A DNA stretch of 64,000 nucleotides from Bythopirellula goksoeyrii (GTDB lineage: Bacteria > Planctomycetota > Planctomycetia > Pirellulales > Lacipirellulaceae), in contig NZ_CP042913.1 of the NCBI RefSeq assembly GCF_008065115.1, forward strand, positions 6,211,257-6,275,256, in the 5' to 3' direction. How positions within the stretch are numbered: position 1 is the stretch's first letter; each line of letters opens with the position of its first letter. Below the pieces are notes generated by a model, which did no database searches, was not told where the DNA came from, and saw only the letters and a list, made by a program, of their open reading frames with translations. Shown here one piece after another: positions 53,636 to 61,934 of the stretch. A program made the position numbers and the translations under genes.

Positions 53636-54526
53636 TTATTTCGTCGGTTGTTCGATCCAAGCATTCTTGACGTTGGAAATGCTTGAGAGGAAGTTCTTCA
53701 TCGATGGCATACGCTTCTGGGGGTCTGCCTCCAGACACTGGCCGATCGCCTTTGCAATGTCCGGGTGAATACCAGGAAAATGCTTTTCCAACGGGATTGG
53801 CGTCGATTGCCCATGAGCCATCGCCGCCAGCCCATCGCCCGTGCTTTTCTGCCAGGGAAGTTCAAAAGCAAACATCTCGTACATGGACACGCCGAAGGCA
53901 AAAATGTCGAGGCGCTGGTCCGTCGTTTTGCGTCGCACCACTTCGGGGGCCATGTAGTTGGGCGTACCCGTGCGAATTCCCGGTTGCTGAAATTCTTTTT
54001 TAGCCGGCACGGTGAGTCCAAAGTCGATCAATTTGAGCGAAGTAGCATCTTTAGAGCAGACAAAGTTTCGCGGACAAATGTCCCGGTGAATATACCCTGC
54101 ATCGTGAACCACCTGCAGCGCCTCGGCTGCCTGCCGCATGAGGGTCAACCGATTGCCATCGAGCAGTTTGCTACGGCCAATGATCAGCGAGTTGAGACCC
54201 GGCCCGTCGAGGAATTCCATCACAAGAAACTGTTGGCCCTTGGTGGTCAATCCATACCCTAGCGTCCTGACGATGCGGGGATGGTCGAACGAGGTGGCGA
54301 TCTCCCCCTCCGAGGGCTTGTCGAGCCCACGAAATCGCATTTCGAGTTGATCGTTTTTCACCTTATCGAGGATCTTGAGGCCGACGATCTGATCAGTCTC
54401 GCGGTCGCGGGCCATGTGAAAATCGGACATCGTCCCCGAGACTGCGTCTCGCAAGATCTCATAGCGTCGGCTAATGTCGACCTTTCCCCCATCGAGGATC
54501 GACTTAAAGAAAGAACTAATGCCCAT
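53636..54526 (-). CDS. Atypical Hanks-type protein kinase
   Basis: 296 residues, a bare kinase domain without a membrane segment. The ATP Lys51 is in IVGLKIL, the helix-C Glu is near 75, and DFG is at 168-170 with the APE-like MAPEVV. The catalytic loop reads HRDICPRN (147-154), so Cys takes the place of the Lys usual in bacterial Ser/Thr kinases and Arg precedes the Asn, as in tyrosine kinases. The Gly-rich loop is degenerate (AVSGTMSDFH). Activity and specificity are therefore uncertain. No phosphatase or FHA gene is nearby. Confidence 0.85.
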   Translation of the reverse strand: MGISSFFKSILDGGKVDISRRYEILRDAVSGTMSDFHMARDRETDQIVGLKILDKVKNDQLEMRFRGLDKPSEGEIATSFDHPRIVRTLGYGLTTKGQQFLVMEFLDGPGLNSLIIGRSKLLDGNRLTLMRQAAEALQVVHDAGYIHRDICPRNFVCSKDATSLKLIDFGLTVPAKKEFQQPGIRTGTPNYMAPEVVRRKTTDQRLDIFAFGVSMYEMFAFELPWQKSTGDGLAAMAHGQSTPIPLEKHFPGIHPDIAKAIGQCLEADPQKRMPSMKNFLSSISNVKNAWIEQPTK

Positions 54527-54657
54527 GAGTGTCTCGCCGAGGGAACAGAAAAAAACGAGGGATCTGCTACCCTTCTAATCTAAATGCCGAGCTCGCTTTG
54601 GACAAGAAACACCCTGAAAGCTTATTTTGGTTCGGATGTCGGATGTTCTTGACTCAA

Positions 54658-54720
54658 TAGCCGTCGGCGCCAGGCCGACGGTTGACCCCTCAGAAAACCA
54701 TCGGCTCCCGCCGACGGCTA
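54658..54720. repeat. TAGCCGTCGGCG palindrome
   Basis: TAGCCGTCGGCGCCAGGCCG and CGGCTCCCGCCGACGGCTA give an outer hairpin of about 12 bp and two inner ones, 63 bp, between the kinase and the second DUF1559 gene. Confidence 0.8.
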
Positions 54721-54898
54721 GGGAAAAGAGGCTCATTTTAACTTAGTTTTTGCCAATCTTTGGCACTCTCTCCCCACCAACACTGGCATTTTCACCCAAT
54801 ATGGGCGATAATTTGCAGTGCAGGCCAGCGCGCTCACGGGGCATCGCTGCCTTGTCAAACCGGAACACGAATACTCGCTTCTCGAGGAGAGCCTTGTC

Positions 54899-55969
54899 AT
54901 GAAAACAACCACTCCAGTCCGTCGCGGTTTCACGTTAGTGGAACTTCTGATCGTCATCGCCATCATTGGCACCTTGGTCGGCCTCCTGCTCCCAGCAGTC
55001 AACGCGGCGAGAGAACGTGCTCGACAGGGGCAGTGTTTGAATAACCTCAAGGAGCTCGGGACTGGATTGGTGAGCTATGCGACCGACGGTAAGGGAGTGT
55101 TTCCGGGATGGGCGCAATTGCAGAAGCTTGATCCTAGTAATTCCAATGATCTCTATATCGATACTGTTTCGCAAAGAGATAAGGGGAACGATATTGCGAT
55201 ATCTTGGGCAGCCAAGATTCTTCCTCGACTCGATCAACAAGGGCTTTGGGAACAGCTTATTACAAACAACGGCGGAGCGGGCTTTAACTACAATGCTCCA
55301 CCTCGGCTGGAAATCTTCCTTTGTCCTAGCGATGCCGGTACCGATCGTGAGTTAGCCCGTCTAACTTACATTGGCAATACCGGTTATTTTGATGTTTCTC
55401 CAAATGTCGATATCGAGCCAAGACCCTATCCGAGTGACGTAAAAGAAAATGGCCTCATGCACGACTTACGTCCAGGCCGCAAGGGTCCGACAGTACGCTA
55501 CGGAGCGGATATCAAGGATGGGGCGGGAACGACACTGTTGCTATCAGAGAACATTCATAAGGATGAGGATGCTTTGGGATACTCTCGAAAGAACACATGG
55601 CTGGGTTACATGCACCCTCTTAATGGTAGCGATGCTAACGATGAACAGCGATTCGGAATGGTTTGGGTCTACGACAGTAGCGAGCCATTTAATCCGACGA
55701 CCCAAGCCCGTTTTAATCGTGACCCATTAACCCCCCAGTATTATGGAGAGGAAGGTCCAGGTTATGCGCGACCTGCAAGTGCCCATCCCGAAGTTTTCAA
55801 TGTCGCCTTCGCTGGTGGTGCTGCTAAAGGAATTAGCCAAGATATCGAGTATCGCGTCTATCAGCAGCTGATGACTCCGAATGGAGCCAAAGCGCAGGCG
55901 TTGGACGTTCCAGCAGACAATATGCAGATGATATTCATGAGCGAACCGCTCAAAGACTCTGACTATTGA
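54899..55969 (+). CDS. DUF1559 pseudopilin-like protein (copy 2)
   Basis: 356 residues from MKTTTPVRRG. The prepilin-type leader GFTLVELLIVIAIIGTLVGL is followed by LLPAVNAARERARQGQC and a globular DUF1559 domain with YIGNTGYFDVSPNVD and a late SAHPEVFNVAFAGGAAKGIS. It is divergent in sequence from copy 1 outside the leader. It is preceded by about 370 bases of intergenic DNA (54527-54898), in which only the palindrome at 54658-54720 is recognisable. Confidence 0.9.
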   Translation: MKTTTPVRRGFTLVELLIVIAIIGTLVGLLLPAVNAARERARQGQCLNNLKELGTGLVSYATDGKGVFPGWAQLQKLDPSNSNDLYIDTVSQRDKGNDIAISWAAKILPRLDQQGLWEQLITNNGGAGFNYNAPPRLEIFLCPSDAGTDRELARLTYIGNTGYFDVSPNVDIEPRPYPSDVKENGLMHDLRPGRKGPTVRYGADIKDGAGTTLLLSENIHKDEDALGYSRKNTWLGYMHPLNGSDANDEQRFGMVWVYDSSEPFNPTTQARFNRDPLTPQYYGEEGPGYARPASAHPEVFNVAFAGGAAKGISQDIEYRVYQQLMTPNGAKAQALDVPADNMQMIFMSEPLKDSDY

Positions 55970-55984
55970 GCAAGATTGAACGCC

Positions 55985-56179
55985 ATGCCCACCGATCCCC
56001 TAACCCAGTCCAAGTCTGATTTGGCCGCGGTCATTGAGCACATCAGCTTGGCTGACTCGCCGGTGGGGATTGATGCGCAGTACACCCATGCGATTATCAT
56101 CAGCTATCTGCAGCAAATTTCCACGCGGCTCGACCGCCTCGAAGAGCGATTGAACCAAGAGGAAGACAAAACCCCTTAG
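55985..56179 (+). CDS. Small hypothetical protein after DUF1559
   Basis: 64 residues from MPTDPLTQSK (an upstream TTG at 55976 is also possible). It is helical, with a coiled-coil-like C-terminus (IIISYLQQISTRLDRLEERL). It begins 16 bases after the DUF1559 stop and is probably translated from the same message. The TAG stop is the first three bases of a TAGCCGGAGGC repeat. Confidence 0.6.
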   Translation: MPTDPLTQSKSDLAAVIEHISLADSPVGIDAQYTHAIIISYLQQISTRLDRLEERLNQEEDKTP

Positions 56180-56235
56180 CCGGAGGCACACTTGCCTCCG
56201 GGATTCCCAGAATTCCCGGACCGCATTGCGGTCCG
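56177..56235. repeat. TAGCCGGAGGCACACTTGCCTCCGG repeat, copy 2
   Basis: Identical over the first 26 bases to 31929-31954, with a following GGATTCCCAGAATTCCCGGA and a second hairpin GGACCGCATTGCGGTCC. Confidence 0.75.
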
Positions 56236-56276
56236 GTTGAGTTGGTTAGTCAAAGCAAGAAACTTCACCGCATTCC

Positions 56277-57638
56277 ATGAGTTCACACTCGACTTCCACG
56301 GATGCAGAAGCGACGATTGTTTCTCGGATAGCCTCCAAGCTTTCACACATGGGACGGGCGCTCAGGCACCGCAATTTCCGCCTCTTCTTCTACGGCCAGA
56401 GCATCTCGCTGATCGGCACCTGGATGATGAGGATCGCCACAGGATGGCTCGTCTATCGACTCACCGGTTCCGCCCTCATGTTGGGAATCGTGGGGTTCGC
56501 CGGTCAATTCCCCTCCTTTCTAATAGCTCCGTTCGCCGGGGTCTTTATCGATCGCACAAATCGTCACCACTTGCTATTCTTCACGCAAGTTCTGGCTATG
56601 TTCCAGGCGCTTGCCATGGCCCTGCTAACACTCACCGATCTGATCACCATCTGGCAGGTGATTGCGTTAAGCGTCTGCCAAGGTTTGATCAACGCCTTCG
56701 ACATGCCGACTCGACAATCGTTGCTGGTAGAGTTGCTCGAAGACAGAGAGGATCTTTCCAACGCCATTGCCCTTAACTCCTCGATGGTCAATGCCGCCCG
56801 ACTCATTGGGCCGTCGATCGGCGGCGTGCTGATCGCCGCTGTGGGCGAGGGCTGGTGCTTCATGTTCGATGCTGTGAGCTACATCGCGGTGCTGGCCTCA
56901 CTCTATGTAATCAAACTACTTCCACGCGAAGCGAAGCAGGCCGAGAAAAAAAATGTCCTCCAAGATCTCAGCGAGGGTTGGGCGTATGTCTCTCAATCCC
57001 GCGTCATTCGCAGCACCCTGCTACTCGTTGCGCTGGTGAGCCTGGTCGGCATGCCGTACGTTGTGTTGATGCCCGTGATGGCCGACAAGGTGCTGGGAGG
57101 TGGGCCGAACACTTTAGGGTTGATGATGGCGGCAACCGGCGTGGGAGCGCTGATTGGTGCCCTGCTCTTGGCGGCACGTCGTTCCGTGTTGGGACTGGGA
57201 AAATACATACCGATGGCCGTCATCATGTTTGGCACGGGACTCTTTCTGTTTGCAGTGAGCCGTTCGCTCTGGTTCTCTGTGCCGCTGTTGGTCATCACGG
57301 GACTTGGATTCATCTTGCAATTGGCAGTCAGTAACACGCTCTTGCAAACGATCGTTGATGAAGACAAGCGCGGCCGGGTCATGAGCTACTACGTGATGGC
57401 CTTCATGGGGACAGCCCCATTCGGCAGTTTGCTAGCCGGTTCCATCGCCGAGCGGTGGGGTGCCCCCCTGACGCTGATGATGGGAGGCGTGGGGTGCGTC
57501 CTGGGCGGCCTCTGGTTTCTACGTTTGCTGCCAAAACTACGCGAGGAGATTCGGCCAATCTATCGCCGCAAGGGAATCCTGCCCGAGATCGCCACAGGCA
57601 TCCAAGAAGCGACGGAACTACGTGTTCCGCCGGAGTGA
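56277..57638 (+). CDS. Major facilitator superfamily exporter (EntS-like, MFS_3)
   Basis: 453 residues with 12 predicted TM helices. The opening RNFRLFFYGQSISLIGTWMM and GWLVYRLTGSALMLGIVGFA are typical of the MFS_3 exporter family, as is the loop FAGVFIDRTNRHHLL (motif A-like) and DMPTRQSLLVELLEDREDLS. Members export siderophores, drugs or other small molecules. There are no siderophore genes nearby, so the substrate is open. The first 25 residues are cytosolic and variable. Confidence 0.9.
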   Translation: MSSHSTSTDAEATIVSRIASKLSHMGRALRHRNFRLFFYGQSISLIGTWMMRIATGWLVYRLTGSALMLGIVGFAGQFPSFLIAPFAGVFIDRTNRHHLLFFTQVLAMFQALAMALLTLTDLITIWQVIALSVCQGLINAFDMPTRQSLLVELLEDREDLSNAIALNSSMVNAARLIGPSIGGVLIAAVGEGWCFMFDAVSYIAVLASLYVIKLLPREAKQAEKKNVLQDLSEGWAYVSQSRVIRSTLLLVALVSLVGMPYVVLMPVMADKVLGGGPNTLGLMMAATGVGALIGALLLAARRSVLGLGKYIPMAVIMFGTGLFLFAVSRSLWFSVPLLVITGLGFILQLAVSNTLLQTIVDEDKRGRVMSYYVMAFMGTAPFGSLLAGSIAERWGAPLTLMMGGVGCVLGGLWFLRLLPKLREEIRPIYRRKGILPEIATGIQEATELRVPPE

Positions 57639-57648
57639 GCTGCCAACC

Positions 57649-57676
57649 TAGCCGCGACGCAACGCGTCGCCGGGGC
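57649..57676. repeat. Isolated REP related to the RAYT 1 repeats
   Basis: TAGCCGCGACGCAACGCGTC-GCCGGGG matches the RAYT 1 REP with compensatory changes (A to G and T to C in opposite arms), 23 kb away from the transposase. Confidence 0.8.
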
Positions 57677-57699
57677 CCCTGCAATTCGTCGAATCAAGG

Positions 57700-58287
57700 C
57701 TATCTCATGGCGAGCACCACACGCACATCAGTAAACGTCATCCCAGCCGCCCGAGCTGCGACGATCCCCGGATCGCCGTCCTCAAACACATGGCACTTCT
57801 CACTCGGCACACCGAGTCTCTCTGCGGCGGCGACAAACACGTCAGGCGACGGTTTAGGAGCCACTGGATCATCCGCCGTGATGACCACAGGAAACAGGGC
57901 TGTCGCGTCGATGCACTTAAGAATTGCATGCACCATGTCACGCGTTCCTCCCGACACGACTGCCATCGGCAACTTGCCATAATAAGCGTGTGCCGTAGCA
58001 AGCACTTCTTCCACGGGCTTTGCCAGATGAATTCGCTCGTGGAAGCGCGCCTCCTTTTCGTCCGTGATGAGCTGGGCGTCGAGTAACTTGTCGTAGAGGC
58101 GATTCACCTCGCTTACAATTGTCGTGGTGGGAACCCCGGCATTGTCGTCGATAAGCGACCGCGGGCAGTCCACCCCATGCGGCAGCAGTGTTTCGTGCCA
58201 GGCCTCGTAGTGGAGTGTCATCGTGTCGGCAAGGGTACCGTCGCAGTCGAACAACAGGGCTGCGGTGTCAGGAGGAATGGGAAGCAT
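57700..58287 (-). CDS. HAD-superfamily hydrolase, beta-phosphoglucomutase/phosphatase type
   Basis: 195 residues from MLPIPPDTAA. Motif I is FDCDGTLADT, motif II VVSGGTRD, and motifs III/IV are the Lys in VAPKPSPDVF and FEDGDPGIVAARAAGM. A helical cap follows motif I. Such proteins remove or move phosphate on sugars or small metabolites. Whether it is a mutase or a phosphatase cannot be told from motifs alone. Confidence 0.85.
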   Translation of the reverse strand: MLPIPPDTAALLFDCDGTLADTMTLHYEAWHETLLPHGVDCPRSLIDDNAGVPTTTIVSEVNRLYDKLLDAQLITDEKEARFHERIHLAKPVEEVLATAHAYYGKLPMAVVSGGTRDMVHAILKCIDATALFPVVITADDPVAPKPSPDVFVAAAERLGVPSEKCHVFEDGDPGIVAARAAGMTFTDVRVVLAMR

Positions 58288-58323
58288 GGCGAGGTGGGAG
58301 GTTGGAGGCAGGGAAATCAGCAA

Positions 58324-58588
58324 TGAAGTCGGCTGCTGAAGACCTTGTTATAACAAACAGAAGTACAACCTGGGAACCTGCACCGGGGGGCTTCCCTCGG
58401 GCCTGACCAATAAGACTGGAACAAGAGTCTCGCGTCCTCTAGAATTGCGACCAAATGCTTCTACTCGCATCTTAAACGTAGGTTTGGCTAATCTTCAGAA
58501 CCATGGCGACTGCTTAACCGTAGTAACCAATGATAGCTCATTGGGCGATTAGGCGCTACTTTAGACGACTTATTCACGGGGAGGGTAC
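58324..58588. other. Intergenic region before hpf
   Basis: 265 bases with no gene seen. The ribosome binding site GGGGAGGG lies just before hpf; no promoter pair or repeat stands out. Confidence 0.4.
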
Positions 58589-58966
58589 ATGCAAATCAAA
58601 CTCAACACCGACAGCCATATTGAAGGCAACGCGAAGCTTAAAGGCTATGTCGATTCACTTGTCGAATCTACGCTTGATCGCTTCGCGAAGCGAATAACAA
58701 GAGTAGAAGTCCATCTCACGGACCAGAACAGCGGAGAGAAGTCGGGGACCAACGACAAGCGGTGCGTGATGGAAGCCCGTTTGTCGGGTCGTCAACCATT
58801 CTCAGTGACGGCAAGCGCTGACTCGGTCGATCGCGCATTAGATGGAGCGATCTCAAAACTAGAAAGAAAAATCGCCAGCGAAATTGATCGTAAAGATAAA
58901 CCCCGAGGCAGAACTCGAATTGCTCCGGAGAGTCCTGAGGATGACGAGACTGACGATATTCTTTAG
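58589..58966 (+). CDS. hpf: Short ribosome hibernation-promoting factor (HPF/RaiA family)
   Basis: 125 residues. The S30AE domain is visible from MQIKLNTDSHIEGNAKLKGY through DRFAKRITRVEVHLTDQNSG, then KRCVMEARLSGRQPFSVTAS and a basic helix (ALDGAISKLERKIASEIDRK). There is no C-terminal dimerisation domain, so it is the short form, with an acidic tail instead. Such proteins sit in the decoding channel of the small subunit and keep idle ribosomes inactive. Confidence 0.9.
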   Translation: MQIKLNTDSHIEGNAKLKGYVDSLVESTLDRFAKRITRVEVHLTDQNSGEKSGTNDKRCVMEARLSGRQPFSVTASADSVDRALDGAISKLERKIASEIDRKDKPRGRTRIAPESPEDDETDDIL

Positions 58967-58990
58967 ACACACACCGAGCGTAATACGTAC

Positions 58991-59036
58991 GCGCCAAGGG
59001 TGCTTTATTGACAATAGAGCCAATCCCTTGGCGTTG
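58991..59036. repeat. Inverted repeat CGCCAAGGGTGC...CCCTTGGCG
   Basis: GCGCCAAGGG pairs with CCCTTGGCGTT around an AT-rich loop, in the convergent gap after hpf. It may serve as a transcription end. Confidence 0.6.
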
Positions 59037-59060
59037 GCGTTGGTAGATTTGCAATGCAAG

Positions 59061-59252
59061 TTAAGTGAGTCTCACGTGCTCTAGTCGGCCGGCTTGAAAG
59101 ACAAACTTTCGTTCCAAGAAAACCATTCTTCGGCTCGATTCTTGTTCACGTCGTCGAATATCAGCCATCATAGGTGCAACGCCTCCCTTGAAATGAGAGG
59201 CAAATTCTTCTCGCAATCTGCACAGTTCGGCAAGTACTGGATCGAGATTCAT
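59061..59252 (-). CDS. Small hypothetical protein
   Basis: 63 residues: MNLDPVLAELCRLREEFASH, then a Lys/Gly turn and MMADIRRREQESSRRMVFLE. The N-terminal pattern of Asp-Pro followed by a helix and an Arg/Glu-rich second half recurs in small planctomycete and cyanobacterial proteins of unknown role. No toxin partner is adjacent. Short but with protein-like composition. Confidence 0.5.
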   Translation of the reverse strand: MNLDPVLAELCRLREEFASHFKGGVAPMMADIRRREQESSRRMVFLERKFVFQAGRLEHVRLT

Positions 59253-59407
59253 TATTCATGAAAGGCAAGTCTAAGCTTTCTAGACATCACTCTTAGTTGA
59301 GCCGAGGATACAATAGCTACTTGATGCTCAAACCGTGAACCTGATTCGCTCAAGATTCGTCATCAAGTAGAGAATTGTTGCTTCACATCACAAGACCAAG
59401 CTGCGGA

Positions 59408-59980
59408 ATGACAATGAATCCATTTCTTGGATCAACGGAGATCATTGATTGGCAAACGCCAGAAGTCCGCCAACTAGCCGAAGAATTGGCTGACAAGAAT
59501 CGCGACGTTGTCGTCGTGGCGCAACGTTGTTTCGAGTGGGTACGTGACCAAATCAAGCACAGCAGCGATCATCAGCTGAATCCGGTAACTTGCACAGCAT
59601 CGGAAGTGCTTGCGGGGGGCACTGGATACTGTTACGCGAAGAGTCATCTGTTGGCGGCCCTCCTCCGAGCCAACGGATTATCCGCCGGCCTTTGTTACCA
59701 GCGATTGAGTCTCGATGGCATTGGCCACCTTTATTGCCTGCACGGCCTGAATGCGGTGGAGTTACCCGACCTTGGTTGGTATCGCATAGATGCCCGAGGA
59801 AATCGCCCCGATGTGGACGCCCAATTCACGCCACCCAAAGAAAAACTAGCATTTGCGATCCAAATCGAAGGCGAACGAGATTTGCCAGAAATCTACGCCG
59901 AGCCGCTCCCGGTGGTTGTCGAGGCACTGCGAACAAATTCAACTTGGGATGCCGTGTTGGCGAATCTTCCAGACGCTTAA
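59408..59980 (+). CDS. Transglutaminase-like (cysteine protease fold) protein
   Basis: 190 residues from MTMNPFLGST. The core triad is Cys75 in GGTGYCYAKSHLLAALLRA, His112 in LYCLHGLNAV and Asp128 in WYRIDARGN. There is no signal peptide, so it acts in the cytoplasm. Family members cleave or crosslink peptide bonds or act as peptidases in degradation; the substrate here is unknown. The gene stands alone between two minus-strand genes. Confidence 0.85.
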   Translation: MTMNPFLGSTEIIDWQTPEVRQLAEELADKNRDVVVVAQRCFEWVRDQIKHSSDHQLNPVTCTASEVLAGGTGYCYAKSHLLAALLRANGLSAGLCYQRLSLDGIGHLYCLHGLNAVELPDLGWYRIDARGNRPDVDAQFTPPKEKLAFAIQIEGERDLPEIYAEPLPVVVEALRTNSTWDAVLANLPDA

Positions 59981-59988
59981 GCTTCCAA

Positions 59989-60023
59989 ACGCCAACGCCC
60001 AGGGATTGCAATTCCTGGGCGTT
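59989..60023. repeat. Palindrome CGCCCAGGGATTGCAATTCCTGGGCG
   Basis: A 26-bp near-perfect palindrome in the convergent gap between the transglutaminase gene and ilvC, sharing the GGGATTGCAATTCC core with 10057-10084. Confidence 0.7.
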
Positions 60024-60075
60024 GTGCTTCATGGGTTGTGCGGCACGAAACCGTGGCCGAGGACGGCACGGCTCG

Positions 60076-61080
<1,005 letters not shown>

Positions 61081-61149
61081 CGGATAGGATTCCTATTTTT
61101 CTTCTCTAGTGTGTTTGCTTGGAAAAAATTGAGAGCGCGGCAAGTACGA

Positions 61150-61680
61150 CTACTTTGCCCCGCTGGTGACCATGTGAATCGAACCGGATTCGCTCGGTGG
61201 TTCGTTTAGCCCACGAACCATGGCGATCCGTCCACTGCGTACAAGTTCTAGAATCCCGAAGGGACGCATCAACTCGATGAACGCTTGGATTTTCTTTTCC
61301 TGACCAGAAATCTCCACCATCACCTGATCGGGCGCAACATCTACGATGCGACCACGAAAGATTTGGCAAAGCTCGCCGATCTCGGTGCGCTTGTCTCCCT
61401 CTGCGCGAACTTTCAATAGCATCAGATCACGTTCGACGAATTCCTGAGAGCTGATGTCGTCGACACGCACTACGGTGACGATTTTCTCTAGCTGCTTGCG
61501 CACTTGCTCTAGCAGGCTGTCGTCGCCGACGACTACAAAGGTCATCCGCGAGAGTTGAGGGTCTTCGGTCTCTCCGACAGCGAGGCTATCGATGTTGTAG
61601 CCGCGCGAGGAGAACATGCCGGCTACGTGGGCCAGCACGCCTGGCACGTTCTGCACCAGGGCACTCAAGACATGACGCAT
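61150..61680 (-). CDS. ilvN: Acetolactate synthase small (regulatory) subunit
   Basis: 176 residues from MRHVLSALVQNVPGVLAHVA, the ACT domain that binds valine or isoleucine for feedback control. SRGYNIDSLAVGETEDPQLS and the C-terminal domain (GRIVDVAPDQVMVEISGQEK) are standard. It forms an operon with ilvC (69-base gap) while the catalytic subunit ilvB is elsewhere. The upstream frame extension lies in repeat DNA and is excluded. Confidence 0.95.
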   Translation of the reverse strand: MRHVLSALVQNVPGVLAHVAGMFSSRGYNIDSLAVGETEDPQLSRMTFVVVGDDSLLEQVRKQLEKIVTVVRVDDISSQEFVERDLMLLKVRAEGDKRTEIGELCQIFRGRIVDVAPDQVMVEISGQEKKIQAFIELMRPFGILELVRSGRIAMVRGLNEPPSESGSIHMVTSGAK

Positions 61681-61761
61681 AGTGATCGACTCCGGTAAAT
61701 GTGCGAAACTTTCGATGATAATCGCCCCGGTGCCCCGGGACAAGCGGCTAGACCGGGCTGA

Positions 61762-61846
61762 AGGACCAATGTCCAAGGCTCAATGTCCAATTGGCATAAA
61801 TCTGCAGTCCTAGATTGGTCATTGGGAATTGCTCATTGGATATTTC
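61762..61846. repeat. Inverted repeat AATGACCAATTGG family, copy 3
   Basis: AGGACCAATGTCCAAGGCTC with CAATTGG is mirrored by GATTGGTCATTGGGAATTGC, in the divergent gap between ilvN and uvrA. Confidence 0.65.
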
Positions 61847-61934
61847 CTCCCTCGGTGGTAGGCTGGACGGTTTTGCCACCCTGCTCGATCGCTTGCTGGG
61901 GGCAGCCCTTAGCCGCTGGACCCTTCGCATCCGC

